DNA of 64,000 nt from Planctomycetota bacterium (lineage in GTDB: Bacteria; Planctomycetota; Phycisphaerae; UBA1845; Fen-1342), in contig JAHJAR010000276.1 in the NCBI GenBank assembly GCA_018814045.1, forward strand, positions 1 to 64,000, read 5' to 3'. The notes beneath the pieces were generated by a model. It did not search any database and had not been told where the DNA came from. It saw only the letters and a program-made list of their open reading frames with translations. Positions within the stretch are counted from its first letter, which is position 1. The number at the start of each line of letters is the position of its first letter. Of this stretch, positions 37,156 through 47,629 are shown piece by piece. A program made the translations under genes and the position numbers.

Positions 37156-38319
37156 TCAGCTTTGTGGACGCGGCGTGCGGGCGGCCGAGATGATCGCGCG
37201 GACGTTCTCGAGCGGCGTGAATGAGTCGATCTCGCAGCCCGGCATTACGCAAGCCGTAGTGTGGGGCGTGGTGGCATCGATGAACTCGCTCACCATGCCG
37301 CGGATCTGCTCCGGCGTGCCGTGGCAGGCCAGTTGGGTGGTCGGGGCATTCAGCGCGCACTGCTTGCCAGCGAGCAGTTGCGCCACGCGCCCGAACCACT
37401 CCGGCCAGGAGAGCTTCTGGCTGTAGTAGGGCATGTCGTATTGAATGCCCTTGATGCCGGGCCAGCCGGACACCAGTTCGAGGGCCTGCGGCAGGTTGTG
37501 GCCGCAGATGTGCCAGAACAGGTAGGGAAAGATGCGCGCCGCTTTCTCGACGAAGATGCGGTCCACGTCGCCAAACTTCTCCAGGTGTTGCGGACCCCAC
37601 GTCCGCGCCCCGCCAAACGCGCAGCAGAAGACGGCCCCATTCCGGACCGCGAACTCGGCGTAGAAATCGAGCGCCGCCAGCCGCTCCTCCAGGCACAGGT
37701 TCAAGTAGTGCCGAATACGCTCCTCCGGCTCGGTCACCATCCAGCGCAGGAAGCGCTGCACCTCGACGATGGTCTCGGCGTAGTTGGTAGGCGTGGCGAT
37801 GCCGATGATGATCGGCACCTGCCGGTCCATCTTCTCCTGAAACTCGAGAAGCTGGAGCATGTGCGGCGTGTAGTGTGTGACCGGGCGCGAGCCTTCCAGG
37901 TACTTTTCGAAGGTGCGCTGCTCGTATAGCGCGATCGCGTCATCGAGCGTCTCAGCGATGGGCTTGAAGAGCAGATAGTCCTGCGGGCCGCGGTGGATGA
38001 AGTGTTTCGGTCGCTGCTCAGGCGGGATGAAATGCTCGATCTGGTGGCTGATGTCAACGTACATCCAGATTGCATCCGGGCGCAGCTCGGCCCAGGTCTT
38101 CAGGCACGCATCGGTGGTCTTATCGACGTCGTGGTAAATCTCCTGGTGCGAGTAGCCGGCGTGCGTGATCTGCCAGTAGTCGAGTTCCGGCGCGACCGGG
38201 ACCAGGTCGGTGCGCTGCAAATCGAGGGCCGCGGCCAGGCGCTGCCAGTGCGTCATCTCGCCGATTGGTGCGAGCTTGCCCTTCAGGCGCCGTACCCAAC
38301 GATCAACAATCGCGCTCAT
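37156..38319 (-). CDS. UroD-family (MtaA/MtbA-like) corrinoid methyltransferase
   Basis: 387 residues in the uroporphyrinogen decarboxylase superfamily. The C-terminal half has FWHICGHNLPQALELV (His and Cys metal ligands as in MtaA/MtbA) and CVMPGCEIDSFTPLENVRAII, the conserved final motif. It lacks the RQAGR-type N-terminal motif of true HemE. Such proteins move methyl groups to or from a corrinoid protein. ATG 38319 overlaps the end of the corrinoid-protein gene by 4 bases (ATGA), so the two form one functional unit. Methyl donor and acceptor unknown. Confidence 0.85.
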   Translation of the reverse strand: MSAIVDRWVRRLKGKLAPIGEMTHWQRLAAALDLQRTDLVPVAPELDYWQITHAGYSHQEIYHDVDKTTDACLKTWAELRPDAIWMYVDISHQIEHFIPPEQRPKHFIHRGPQDYLLFKPIAETLDDAIALYEQRTFEKYLEGSRPVTHYTPHMLQLLEFQEKMDRQVPIIIGIATPTNYAETIVEVQRFLRWMVTEPEERIRHYLNLCLEERLAALDFYAEFAVRNGAVFCCAFGGARTWGPQHLEKFGDVDRIFVEKAARIFPYLFWHICGHNLPQALELVSGWPGIKGIQYDMPYYSQKLSWPEWFGRVAQLLAGKQCALNAPTTQLACHGTPEQIRGMVSEFIDATTPHTTACVMPGCEIDSFTPLENVRAIISAARTPRPQS

Positions 38320-38999
38320 GAAATCCCCTCCGCCGCGCGCGCGCCGCCCGCCAACTCGGCCAGCAGCCGTTTAATCTTTTGCAGCCCCGCCCAGGCATCG
38401 TCGCTGGCGTCGTCGGCCCCCATCCGGCGTGCGGCGTTCGCGTCCACCGCCGGTCCGCCGCAAATAATCTTGACCTGCGCGCGCAGACCCGCCTTCTCGA
38501 TCACGGCGACCGTGCTGCTGGTGTGCATGAAGGTCGAGGTCATATACGTGCCAAGCCCGACGATCTGTGGGCGGTGAGTTCGGATAGCGTCGACAAAGAC
38601 TTCATCCTCCAGGTCTTCGCCCAGATCGACGACGCGCAGGCCGCCGGCTTCGAAAACGGGGATGGCCACCTGCTTGCCGACGGTGTGGATGTCGCCGTGG
38701 ATCGAACCCAGCACCATCGTGCCGAGGCTGTGCGCCTGGTCTGCCGTAGCCAGCAGCGGGCGTACGAGCGCGAGTCCGGCCAGATAGACTTCCGACGCGA
38801 CCAGCACCTCGGGCATGAACACCTCGCCGGCATTGAACTGCGCCCCAACCCGCTGCATGCCGCGCGAGAGCCCGTTGGCCAGAACGTCCGCGGGCGGAAT
38901 CCCCTGCGCCAGCGCTTCCTCGACGAGCGGACGGACCCCATCAAGGTCAAGCCGCTCCACGGCGTCCGCTAATCGCGCGAGTTGCTCGGGCACACCCAT
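38316..38999 (-). CDS. Cobalamin-binding corrinoid protein, MtbC/MtaC type
   Basis: 227 residues. A helical cap (~10-90: PLVEEALAQGIPPADVLANG, GEVFMPEVLVASEVYLAGL) is followed by a B12-binding Rossmann domain with the lower-ligand motif DxHxxG in GSIHGDIHTVGK, then VVDLGEDLEDEVFVDAI, IVGLGTYMT and the tail strand IICGGPAVD. It should shuttle methyl groups as the partner of the UroD-like protein encoded immediately downstream. GGAGG lies 10 bases before ATG 38999. No MtaB/MttB-type substrate methyltransferase is next to it. Confidence 0.92.
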   Translation of the reverse strand: MGVPEQLARLADAVERLDLDGVRPLVEEALAQGIPPADVLANGLSRGMQRVGAQFNAGEVFMPEVLVASEVYLAGLALVRPLLATADQAHSLGTMVLGSIHGDIHTVGKQVAIPVFEAGGLRVVDLGEDLEDEVFVDAIRTHRPQIVGLGTYMTSTFMHTSSTVAVIEKAGLRAQVKIICGGPAVDANAARRMGADDASDDAWAGLQKIKRLLAELAGGARAAEGIS

Positions 39000-39203
39000 T
39001 GCGTAGCTACCTCCGCACCGCTGATCGAACCAGCCGGCGAGCGCACGTCTCGGCCGAGGGCTTCCAGGGCGTTGACGCGGCGCGCTATACTACTGACAAG
39101 AAGGACTGATACAAAGCTCTGCAACAACGAAGGATAAGCAAGCCGTACCGGCTTCCCGTCCTGGGGCAACGCCAGCGCTAGCGGAACGCGGCGGGAACGA
39201 CTT

Positions 39204-39782
39204 ATGTCTGCTGACACTCACGAATCGGTCACCCGTCTCCTCCGCGCCGCAGCCGACGGCGAGCCGGAGGCCGCCAAAGATCTGCTGCCGTTGGTTTACG
39301 AAGAACTGCGCACACTCGCCCGCGCCCGGCTGAGACGACAGGCGCCCGGCCAGACATTGCAGCCCACGGCGCTGGTCCACGAAGCCTATCTACGCCTGGT
39401 GGGCAACGACGACCCCGGCTGGGACGGCCGCGGCCATTTCTTCGCCGCCGCTGCCCGCTCGATGCGCGACATCCTCGTGGAACATGCCCGCCGGAAGATG
39501 GCACAGAAGCGCGGCGGCGGCCGACGCCGGATCGCGGCCGACCAGGCAGAGCCCGTCTTCGAGCCACCGTCCGAAGATGTGCTGGCGGTCGACGAGGCGG
39601 TGCGACAGCTCGAGCGCGACGATCCACGCAAAGGTCAAATCGTTAATCTACGCTACTTTGCCCGGCTCACTACGGCGGAAACAGCGTCTGCTCTGGGCGT
39701 CTCGGTCGGCACCGTCGAGCGCGAATGGCGCTATATCCGGGCATGGTTGCAGCGTGAACTGGCAGAGCGGCCCGGATCCTGA
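39204..39782 (+). CDS. ECF-type sigma factor (planctomycete subtype)
   Basis: 192 residues matching the sigma subfamily common in planctomycetes and acidobacteria: VTRLLRAAADGEPEAAKDLL, PLVYEELRTLARARLRRQ, LQPTALVHEAYLRLV, GHFFAAAARSMRDILVEHAR, then region 4 with LTTAETASALGVSVGTVEREW. These genes usually sit with kinase/TPR genes; here the big kinase lies 3 kb downstream after a BlaI/M56 pair. It should activate a small gene set. Confidence 0.9.
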   Translation: MSADTHESVTRLLRAAADGEPEAAKDLLPLVYEELRTLARARLRRQAPGQTLQPTALVHEAYLRLVGNDDPGWDGRGHFFAAAARSMRDILVEHARRKMAQKRGGGRRRIAADQAEPVFEPPSEDVLAVDEAVRQLERDDPRKGQIVNLRYFARLTTAETASALGVSVGTVEREWRYIRAWLQRELAERPGS

Positions 39783-40060
39783 ATCGACTGGCGCTTGGGA
39801 CTGGGCACATCCATCCATGCGTGCGTGCGCGCAACCGGTAAAAAACGCGCAGGGGTCTGCATCCGGATTGCGGATTGGAGAGCGGTGAGGTGCGTCGGTA
39901 AGGTCGCCCGGAACCGTCAAGATGCAGAGGCAAGTCATTTAATAGCAACGAGTTAGAGGAATGCTACTGCGGCTGACCTGGACTTGGTCAGCGGTGCAGA
40001 GAAGACTCAGAGAGGCAGGAGACAGGCGGAACGATGGGATTCGGGTGGAGCATTTTCATT
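39783..40060. other. Intergenic region between the sigma factor and BlaI genes
   Basis: No gene is visible. The 3' end leads into the BlaI promoter/operator described separately. No stem-loop with a T-run follows the sigma factor gene. Confidence 0.4.
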
Positions 40061-40066
40061 TCGCGT

Positions 40067-40111
40067 TTGACAAACTACTATGCGTATAGTAATCTTATGG
40101 TGAACATAGTA
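40067..40111 (+). promoter_or_regulatory. BlaI-type promoter and operator
   Basis: TTGACA at 40067-40072 is a consensus -35; 17 bases later TAATCT at 40090-40095 is the likely -10. Between them lies a perfect dyad TACTAT-GCGT-ATAGTA at 40076-40091, and a further ATAGTA half-site at 40106-40111. BlaI/MecI repressors bind TACTA/TAGTA dyads of this kind, so the downstream BlaI-family protein very probably represses its own operon here. Confidence 0.75.
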
Positions 40112-40125
40112 GAGGAGGCCCAGTT

Positions 40126-40557
40126 GTGACCGATTCCACCCCACACATCACCGCCGCGGAACTGCGGATCATGAAAGTCCTGTGGGACATCGGGTCCGGC
40201 ACCGTTCGACATGTGCTCGAGGCTCTGCCGGATGATGGCGGCGATCCGCCCGCTTACACCACCGTTATGACCATGATGAAGCAACTGGCGGAGAAGGGTG
40301 CGCTGGCGGTCGATCGCACACGTCAACCGTTCGTTTACACCCCAGCCGTGCGCAAGGAGCGCGTGCTCAGCCAGCGCCTCTCGCAGTTCCTGCAAACGGT
40401 TTTTGACGGGCAAGCCGGCGACCTGGTGCTGCACCTGGTCGAGGATACCGACCTGTCGCCGGAGGACCTGCGACGCATCGAAACCAAGATCCGCGCGCGC
40501 GAGCATGAGGATCGTGGCGTTCCCCGTCGACGTGAGCAGGAAGAGGGCCAGCCATGA
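40126..40557 (+). CDS. BlaI/MecI/CopY-family repressor
   Basis: 143 residues. A winged helix-turn-helix (AAELRIMKVLWDIGSGTVRHVLEAL, then AYTTVMTMMKQLAEKGALAVDRT) is followed by the dimerisation helices. The family represses target genes until an M56 metallopeptidase triggers its removal. GTG 40126 is preceded by GAGGAGG. The peptidase gene follows with a 4-base overlap, and an operator dyad lies just upstream. Confidence 0.93.
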   Translation: MTDSTPHITAAELRIMKVLWDIGSGTVRHVLEALPDDGGDPPAYTTVMTMMKQLAEKGALAVDRTRQPFVYTPAVRKERVLSQRLSQFLQTVFDGQAGDLVLHLVEDTDLSPEDLRRIETKIRAREHEDRGVPRRREQEEGQP

Positions 40558-42386
40558 ACACCGTTCTGACAGCCATCAACGGCGAGGTGGTTTCCGCCGT
40601 CGTGCTGGCCTGGCTCGGTCAGGCGTTGCTGTTCGGCACCGTTTTGGCCGCGCTGACGTGGCTGTTGCGGCGGCTGTTGCGGCACTGGATCCGTCCGGGG
40701 CTGGAGACGGCTCTGTGGGCGCTGGTCCTGATCAAGTTCATCGTGCCGGTGGGGCCGGGCTGGTCGTTTTCGCTGGCGAGCCTGTGCGGTCTGGGGGCGG
40801 TAGCACCTGACCGGACCGCCATGAGCGGGGATTCCGCAGTGGAATGGGCAGCGCTGGCCCCGGGGACCGCCAACGGGCAGCCGAATGACGATACCCAGCG
40901 CGCTGTGCCCGCGTTGAGCTGGAGAATGCTCGTCAGCGCAGCGTACCTGGCGAGCGTCCTGAGCCTGCTGGTGCTGCGTTCCTGGAGCTATTTCTCATAC
41001 CGGGCGTGCTGTCGTGGTCTGCCGCGTGCGGACGAGGACACGCAGCAACTCGTGCGCGGCGTGTGCGCGCGGCTCGGAGTTGCGCGCGTCCCGATGACCC
41101 GAATCAGCAACAGTGCCCCGGCCCCGTTTGTAATGGGCTTTCTGCACCCGTTGCTGGTGCTTTCGCACCGCCAGCTTGTTCGGCCGGACGAGCTGGAAAC
41201 GGTGGTGGTGCACGAGGTCACCCATCTCCGGCGTGGTGACTTGCTCGTGCGTTTCTTGCAGTGGTTCGCCGGAACCCTGCTGTTTTTCTGGCCGGTCGTG
41301 GCGTGGATCAATCGGCGCATCGACCGGGTGTGTGAGTCGGCCTGTGACGAATGGGCCCTTCGCCATGGGAAACTCACGGCTGGCGAATACGCGCGGTGCT
41401 TGCTGAACGCGTTACCACCGCCGCGCGCCGGCAAGCTCGCATACCAGCCGGCTTGCATGGCTGGGAACTGTTCCATGCTTGAAAGGAGAATCGACATGAT
41501 TCTGAAGACAACGGAGCGTCCGCAGAGGCGCCGGGCCTGGGGCCTGGTCACTGTTGCGTTTCTGCTCGTCTGGGGCGGCTTCACGTTGACAGGTAGCGCC
41601 GACGATAAGGACAAGAAGACCAAGTACGCCGCCACGGAAGCGAGCATGCGGCTGCACGCCAAGACCGTGTACGCCCGCGTCAGTGAGTATGACGGGGGTG
41701 ATCTGGACGGTGACGGCGAGACGACCAAGGAAGAGTGTTGGGCGTTCATAACCGCGGCGGTGCTGAACGATCCTGGTCCGGTGCTGAAGGAATTCCCGAA
41801 CGTCGACGAGAACGAGGATGACAAGCTGAGCCTGTCCGAAGCGTATTACTTCGTCCGCGGCGACCGCGTGATCGAAGAGCTGCACAAGAAGGCGCAGAAG
41901 GCCATCGGGGCCGCAAAGGAAGAAGGTAACGAGGAGTTGGTCACGCAGCTCAAGGAAGATCTGTTCGCGGCAGAGATGGATGCCTGGCATTTCATTCTGG
42001 ATCGACGTGAGCTGATCCTGGACGTGATGGGCAGCGAGCCGACGCTCGAGTTCGTCAAGAAAGTCTCCCAGAAGAGTGCCATGTTGGACGGCAAGAAGGT
42101 GGGCGACAGCCAGGCGAAAGAGATCGAGCTGCTCAAGCAGAAGATCGCCCAACTCGAGGCCGACGGGAAGCCCAACAAGGCGGCCGCGCTGCGCAAGAAG
42201 CTGGCGCAGTTGCAGGCGGATGGTAACTCGCTCAAGGACATGACGGACGACGACTTCAAGAAGCAGATCACCAAGCTCAAGAGCGCTATCGCTGAGCTCG
42301 AACAGCAAGGTGAAACCAAGAAAGCGGCGGAACTCGAACACAAGCTGCAGGAGATGATGAAAAAGCGGCAAGCCCAGAAGGACTGA
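40554..42386 (+). CDS. BlaR1-like M56 membrane metallopeptidase with EF-hand pair and coiled coil
   Basis: 610 residues. Membrane helices (~15-40, 48-70, 120-145, 325-345) surround a cytoplasmic M56 peptidase with HEVTH at 220-224 and the third ligand region CESACDEW at ~260. In BlaR1/MecR1 the outer C-terminal part is a penicillin-binding sensor; here it is instead two canonical EF-hand loops (DLDGDGETTKEE 383-394, DENEDDKLSLSE 418-429) and, from ~510 on, heptad-rich coiled coil (EIELLKQKIAQLEADGK). The sensed signal may therefore be calcium or a protein partner rather than a beta-lactam; this is inference. Partner of the BlaI gene upstream. Confidence 0.88.
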   Translation: MNTVLTAINGEVVSAVVLAWLGQALLFGTVLAALTWLLRRLLRHWIRPGLETALWALVLIKFIVPVGPGWSFSLASLCGLGAVAPDRTAMSGDSAVEWAALAPGTANGQPNDDTQRAVPALSWRMLVSAAYLASVLSLLVLRSWSYFSYRACCRGLPRADEDTQQLVRGVCARLGVARVPMTRISNSAPAPFVMGFLHPLLVLSHRQLVRPDELETVVVHEVTHLRRGDLLVRFLQWFAGTLLFFWPVVAWINRRIDRVCESACDEWALRHGKLTAGEYARCLLNALPPPRAGKLAYQPACMAGNCSMLERRIDMILKTTERPQRRRAWGLVTVAFLLVWGGFTLTGSADDKDKKTKYAATEASMRLHAKTVYARVSEYDGGDLDGDGETTKEECWAFITAAVLNDPGPVLKEFPNVDENEDDKLSLSEAYYFVRGDRVIEELHKKAQKAIGAAKEEGNEELVTQLKEDLFAAEMDAWHFILDRRELILDVMGSEPTLEFVKKVSQKSAMLDGKKVGDSQAKEIELLKQKIAQLEADGKPNKAAALRKKLAQLQADGNSLKDMTDDDFKKQITKLKSAIAELEQQGETKKAAELEHKLQEMMKKRQAQKD

Positions 42387-42816
42387 TCCGGTCGATCGAC
42401 GAACGCAGCGCGCGGATGCGCGGTGGGTTCATCTCCCCGGCGACGGTTGCGCCCCGCCCTGCGGCAATCCTCCGCGGCGCGGGGTGTGCCGTCGCAGGAG
42501 TTCGCAGATGTCGGCGGCGCATATCCGGACGAACGTCGCGGGTATGCGTCGTTGGCCGACCAGCCACGTGAGGTCCGGGAACACGGTCCGGGTCGAGTTG
42601 GCGACCTGTAGCAGCCAAACTTGGCGCCGCGCCAGCGGAGTGATTTGTCCGAAGCTGACCCGTTTGTTGGATCTGGCCGAAGACACCTGACAAAGTCAGA
42701 CATCTCCAGCTTGCGATGCTGGTATTGTTGATAATAGATTGCATTGGCCGGCAGCGCTGTTACCCGGCGGCAGCGGCCGACTGATGGTTGCCAACGCACC
42801 ACTCGGGAGCGTGGGG
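42387..42816. other. Intergenic region upstream of the large kinase gene
   Basis: 430 bases. A reverse-strand frame at 42429-42686 reads smoothly (FGQITPLARRQVWLLQV, TFVRICAADICELLRRH) but has no ribosome binding site and no recognised family, so it is not called as a gene. ATTGTTGATAATAGATT at 42724-42740 is an AT-rich island that may hold the kinase promoter. Confidence 0.4.
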
Positions 42817-45800
42817 ATGAGCAACGCACAACGCCGCCAAGCCGAAGCGCTCTTCCAGCAGGTCGCCGACCTGTCCCCGCAGCAACGTGCCAAGTACCTT
42901 GACGAGCATGCCGGAGACACCCCGGACGTGCGGGCAGAGGTCGAATCGCTGCTGGCCCACCTGGACGACGAGACGCTGCCGCTGCTGGCGCCGGTGGAAC
43001 AGCTCGACGACGCGGACGCGGAGTTGGTTGGCCAATCCATCGGACCTTACCGGCTTCAGCGGCTGCTCGGCGAGGGGGGCTTCGGGCTGGTGTACCAGGC
43101 TGAGCAGGAACACCCGGTGCGGCGTCAGGTCGCGCTGAAGATCATCAAGCTGGGCATGGATACGAAGCAGGTGATTGCCCGCTTCGAAGCCGAGCGGCAG
43201 GCCCTGGCGCTGATGGAACACCCCAACATCGCCAAGGTGCTGGATGCCGGGGCCACACACAGCGGCCGCCCGTATTTCGTGATGGAACTGGTCAAGGGTA
43301 TCCCCATCACGGAGTACTGCGACCGGAACAATCTGGCGACCACCGAGCGTTTGTTGCTGTTCGCGCAGGTTTGCCGGGCCGTGCAGCACGCGCACCAGAA
43401 GGGCATCATCCACCGGGACCTCAAGCCGTCCAACGTGATTGTGACGTTGCGCGATGGGGCCCCGGTTCCCAAGGTCATCGATTTCGGCATTGCCAAGGCG
43501 ATGAGCCAGCGCCTGACCGAGCGCACGCTGTTCACCGAATTCCTCCAGTTCATCGGCACGCCGCAGTACATGAGCCCCGAGCAGGCCGAGATGAGTGGGC
43601 TGGATATCGACACGCGGAGCGACATTTACTCGCTGGGCGTGCTGCTGTACGAGCTGCTCACGGGCACGACGCCGTTCGACGCGGAAGCACTGCGCAGCGT
43701 GAGCTATGGCGAGATTCAGCGCATTATCCGCGAGGAGGAGCCGCCCACGCCCTCCCGCCGGTTGAGCACTCTGGGTGCTCAACTACCTTTGGTCGCCAAG
43801 GCGCGTCACGCTGAGCCACAGACGCTGCAAAAGCTGCTGTCCGGCGACCTGGACTGGATCGTGATGAAGGCGCTGGAGAAGGACCGCACGCGCCGCTACG
43901 AGACGGCCGCCGGTCTGGCCGCGGACATCCAGCGTCACCTGGACCACGAACCCGTGTTGGCCGGCCCTCCGGGCGCCGGCTACAAGCTCTACAAGTTCGT
44001 CCAGCGCAACCGGGTCAGCGTGTTGGCGGGCTCAATCGTCGTGGCGGCGCTGCTGGGCGGTTTGGCGCTGGCGACGGTTGGTTTCGTGCGGGCCAGCTCC
44101 GCCGCGGCCCGGGCGGCGCGCGAGGCGGAGTCGGCCACCGCGATCAACACGTTCTTCAACAACATGTTGGCCTCGGTCGACCCGATGCAGCTCCGCCGCC
44201 TGTCGAGCTACGCGAGCGACCCGCTGGCGACGCCCGTGAGCGGGGGCGGCTTCGCCCGGGACGTGTCCGTGGCGGAGATGGTGTGTCGGGCCAGCGCTGA
44301 GATCGAGCGTGCCTTCGCCGGCAAGCCCGAGCTGGCCGCCACCGCCCGTGAAACGATCGGCATGACGCTGCGTGGGCTGGGGCGCTATGCCGATGCCCAG
44401 CCGCAGTTGCAGGCGGCGTTGGACCTTCGCCAGCGGACGCTGGGCAAGGACCACCCGGACACTCTGCGGGCCTCGCTCGCGCTGGGCGACCTGCTGTTCG
44501 AGACGGGCCAGCCGGCCGAGGGCGAGCCGCTCGTCCGAACGGCCCTGGAGGGCATGCGGCGGATTTACGGGAAGGAGCACCCCAAGACGCTGAGTTGCGG
44601 CGCGATTCTGGCCTCTGTGCTTTCGGACCAGCGCAAGTACAGTCAATCCGAGGCGCTCTTCAAGCATACTCTGGAAGCCCAGAGGCGCGTGTTGGGCCCC
44701 GACCACCGCGACACGCTGGCCACGATGTGGCGCTGGTCCGTGTCCTATCTGCTCCAGCGGAAGCTACCCGAGGGGCAGGCGTTGGCGCGCGAATTGTACG
44801 ACACCTGTTCGCGCACGCTCGACCCGCAAGATAGCCTGAACATCCTCTCGCGCCCGCTGCTCGGCTGGTGGTACGTGGCCCGCTTCGAGTATGCGGCGGC
44901 CGAGCGCGTGTTGCGCGGCGGATTGGAGCAATGTCGCCGGATTCTCGGCGAGAAGCACCCGTTCACGTGCATGACCATGCAGGGACTAGCCCGCGCCCTA
45001 CAGGGCCGCGAGGCACAGGCGGAGACCGAGCAACTCTACCGGCAGGCGCTCGCCGGCTTGCGCGGCAGCCGCGGCAAGCTGCACTGGCAAACGATCTCCA
45101 CGACGTACAGCTTCGCGATGTGGCTCGACGAGCGCGGCCGCTTTGACGAAGCGGAGCTGCTGTACCGCACGCTAGTAGCCGACAGTCGGCGCGCCTGGGG
45201 CGCGAAAGACTACTACACGCTGGACGCGATGCTCTCGCTGGCGAGTTTCCTCGAAAGAGCCGGCAAGCTCGACGAGGCCACCGCCGTGCTGCGCGAGCAC
45301 CTCGGCGTCGTCCAGCAGTTTTACCGCGGCAAGGGGCTCAGCCTGCACCACTACATGGACACGTTCGCCCAGGCGCTGGTGCGCATGGGCAAGGTGGCGG
45401 AAGGGCGCCGCGTGACACAGGAGCTCATCGACTTCACGCGGCGCGACGCGGAAGCCCACGACACCGACCCGATCACGCTCAACCTGTACGCCTGGACGCT
45501 GCTGACCTGTCGCCCGACCGCCATGCGCGACGTCGCCACGGCGCTGCCCATTGCCGAGGCGGCGGCGGCCCTCAGCGCGGGCAAGACGCCGGCCATTCTC
45601 GACACGCTGGCGCTGGCCTATCACCTGTCGGGCGACAACGATCGGGCCGTCGAGGTTCAGTTGAAATCAATGGCACTGCTGCCGCCCGAAGCCGGGAGCG
45701 AAGTCACCTATGGGGCACAGTTGGTGCGGTATCTGCTTCAGCAGGGTGAAACGGCCGCCGCAGACAAGTATGTCCTGGAGAGCGTCGCCAAGTTCCGCGC

Positions 45801-46719
45801 CGCGTTGGGCGAGGACAATCCCACGCTGACGATGAGCTACAACAGGACCGGCATGTCGCTCGCCAGCGCCGGTCATTACGCGCTCGCGGAGGCGATGCTC
45901 GGCGAGGCGCTGGAGCTGAGTCGCAATCTGCTGGGTGAGGAGCACGAGCAGGTTGCACACAGTCTGGAGAACCTGGCGAATCTGCGGTGCCTGCAAGGGC
46001 AGTACGGGCAGGCCGAGGAGACCTACCGCGCGGCGCTGGCCCTGCGTCGCAAACTGCTGGGGGACGATCATCTGCACGTGGCGCGCACTGAGTATGCGCT
46101 GGGGCTCGCGCTGCGGGCCGGGGGCGACCTGGACGCGGCGGTCGAGGCGCTGACCGCGGCGCTCGAGACGCATCGCCGGCTCGGTGTGGCTGATATTCCT
46201 GCCGCCTTGATCGTGAAGCGCGATCTCGCCCGGGTGCTGACCGAGCAGGGCCGGTTCGACGAGGCGGAGTCTCTGGCCGATGAGGCGGCCGCCAAGCTCA
46301 GGAAGCTGTTCGGCGATGAGCACGCGGACCCAGCTTGTGCAGCATCCGTGGTCGCATTGCGGCTGATTGGACAAGGTCACGCCGACGAGGCCGAGCCGAT
46401 CCTGCGGCGCTGTGCGGAGGTTGTGGAAGGTCTGGACCTGCCGGTCTGCGACAAGTGGCTGGCGGCCGAAGTCCAGAACATGTTCGGGCACTGCCTGACC
46501 GAGTTGGAGTGTTACGCCGAGGCGGAGGCGCTTCTGCTGCCGAGCTACGAGGCGTTGCGGGCCGCGCGGGGCGAGGCATACATCGGCACGCGTGCGGCTC
46601 TGCGTCGGCTGGTCGCGCTATACGAGTCCTGGGGCAAACCGGACCAGGCCGCGCGGTGGCGGGAGAAAGGGGTCCCGCCGGCCTTTACCAGCGAGCGTGG
46701 CAGGCGGGACAGCGACTGA
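42817..46719 (+). CDS. Ser/Thr protein kinase with long TPR tail
   Basis: 1300 residues from ATG 42817 (GGGAG upstream). After an 80-residue N-terminal helical segment typical of the planctomycete family comes a complete kinase domain: [24 protein letters not shown], the catalytic HRDLKPSN at ~199, [21 protein letters not shown] and [16 protein letters not shown] single membrane helix (~402-424) separates it from an extracellular or periplasmic array of tetratricopeptide repeats (~500-1290; for example [20 protein letters not shown] and [20 protein letters not shown]). A signalling receptor with protein-binding repeats is the likely role. The sigma factor at 39204 may be its functional partner. 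Confidence 0.93.
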   Translation: MSNAQRRQAEALFQQVADLSPQQRAKYLDEHAGDTPDVRAEVESLLAHLDDETLPLLAPVEQLDDADAELVGQSIGPYRLQRLLGEGGFGLVYQAEQEHPVRRQVALKIIKLGMDTKQVIARFEAERQALALMEHPNIAKVLDAGATHSGRPYFVMELVKGIPITEYCDRNNLATTERLLLFAQVCRAVQHAHQKGIIHRDLKPSNVIVTLRDGAPVPKVIDFGIAKAMSQRLTERTLFTEFLQFIGTPQYMSPEQAEMSGLDIDTRSDIYSLGVLLYELLTGTTPFDAEALRSVSYGEIQRIIREEEPPTPSRRLSTLGAQLPLVAKARHAEPQTLQKLLSGDLDWIVMKALEKDRTRRYETAAGLAADIQRHLDHEPVLAGPPGAGYKLYKFVQRNRVSVLAGSIVVAALLGGLALATVGFVRASSAAARAAREAESATAINTFFNNMLASVDPMQLRRLSSYASDPLATPVSGGGFARDVSVAEMVCRASAEIERAFAGKPELAATARETIGMTLRGLGRYADAQPQLQAALDLRQRTLGKDHPDTLRASLALGDLLFETGQPAEGEPLVRTALEGMRRIYGKEHPKTLSCGAILASVLSDQRKYSQSEALFKHTLEAQRRVLGPDHRDTLATMWRWSVSYLLQRKLPEGQALARELYDTCSRTLDPQDSLNILSRPLLGWWYVARFEYAAAERVLRGGLEQCRRILGEKHPFTCMTMQGLARALQGREAQAETEQLYRQALAGLRGSRGKLHWQTISTTYSFAMWLDERGRFDEAELLYRTLVADSRRAWGAKDYYTLDAMLSLASFLERAGKLDEATAVLREHLGVVQQFYRGKGLSLHHYMDTFAQALVRMGKVAEGRRVTQELIDFTRRDAEAHDTDPITLNLYAWTLLTCRPTAMRDVATALPIAEAAAALSAGKTPAILDTLALAYHLSGDNDRAVEVQLKSMALLPPEAGSEVTYGAQLVRYLLQQGETAAADKYVLESVAKFRAALGEDNPTLTMSYNRTGMSLASAGHYALAEAMLGEALELSRNLLGEEHEQVAHSLENLANLRCLQGQYGQAEETYRAALALRRKLLGDDHLHVARTEYALGLALRAGGDLDAAVEALTAALETHRRLGVADIPAALIVKRDLARVLTEQGRFDEAESLADEAAAKLRKLFGDEHADPACAASVVALRLIGQGHADEAEPILRRCAEVVEGLDLPVCDKWLAAEVQNMFGHCLTELECYAEAEALLLPSYEALRAARGEAYIGTRAALRRLVALYESWGKPDQAARWREKGVPPAFTSERGRRDSD

Positions 46720-47365
46720 GCAGCAAGCGCGAGGCTGGCCGTATTATAGGACCTTCGCCGGCTGCACGTACGGCCCCCGTCTCCACCACACTCGACAGCA
46801 CCAAGCCGTGCCAAAAATCCGCAGGCTTTTGGGCCTCGAATTCGGATTGAGTCACAACTGGCTAAGCGACTTCGCCTCGACGGGTTGCAAGGCAGAACTG
46901 TGACGCTGATACACAGAAGTGCAGTGGCAACAAACACGCGTTGCTCCCGGACTTGTGGCGAGCGGGATCAGGGAAATTGTGCACTAATCGAATCATCAAG
47001 GTGACCGTCATTTCCCCGACTGCTCGTGTCGGCGTGTTGGTGGCCGCCGCGGAGGGCTTGGGCTGTATATCCTCTACACCCGTTACCAGGTTGGCGATAC
47101 CTCACCTGCCAGTACCTAATATCGCCGACCGCGGACAGGCTGCCGTAAGACCAGCGCACTGCGCCCACACACATGGCAGACAGATGTCCGCGACTGGAAC
47201 AGCCAGATCGCATGTGCCCTCCCGGTGGCCACGAACACGTTCAGCGAAACGGCTCAAGCACAAGTTCTGAGTGCCACCCGGTGCCGGTCTTGACGAAGGC
47301 CGGCCCAGCCGGGACACAACATAGCAGCTTCAGCTGGCGCTGTGTCTCGCAATTACGACATGCTT
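46720..47365. other. Gene-free stretch
   Basis: No frame looks coding; composition is less GC-rich than the flanking genes around 46830-47050. It leads into the inverted repeat at 47366-47448. Confidence 0.45.
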
Positions 47366-47448
47366 CCGAGCGGCGACCGTCAGGGAGCGGTTGTGTCGAG
47401 AACTGGTCGGCGCCGCCGGCAATCGCTCCCTGACGGTCGCGGCTCCGG
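47366..47448. repeat. Inverted pair of the GAGCCGCGACCGT repeat
   Basis: A direct arm at 47366-47393 (core GCGACCGTCAGGGAGCG) and its near-perfect reverse complement at 47420-47448 can pair over about 28 bases around a 26-base loop. The core matches the tandem repeat at 18824-19019, so one repeat family is dispersed in the genome. The position between two genes fits a transcript-end structure. Confidence 0.8.
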
Positions 47449-47629
47449 TTTGAATACGATGCTGTAATCGTGAGCCACTGCACTAACGTGCCCGCACCGG
47501 CTGGAACAGCCATACGGCAGTTCATCGAACCGCAAAGCCACCGTGTACTGGTGGCAAGGGGCACTGTGCGCCCGGCCGGGTTGTCGGGCGCGGGTCGTGT
47601 TGAAATCCAGGGTCGGAAGGAGATGGGCA

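Noticed and set aside
39072-39091. TTGACG and TATACT as a promoter for the sigma factor gene at 39204
   Set aside because: Only 8 bases separate the two boxes, too few for a sigma-70-type promoter.
42429-42686. Reverse-strand frame of 85 codons between the M56 and kinase genes
   Set aside because: It reads fairly smoothly but has no ribosome site, no recognised family and lies in a likely promoter region.
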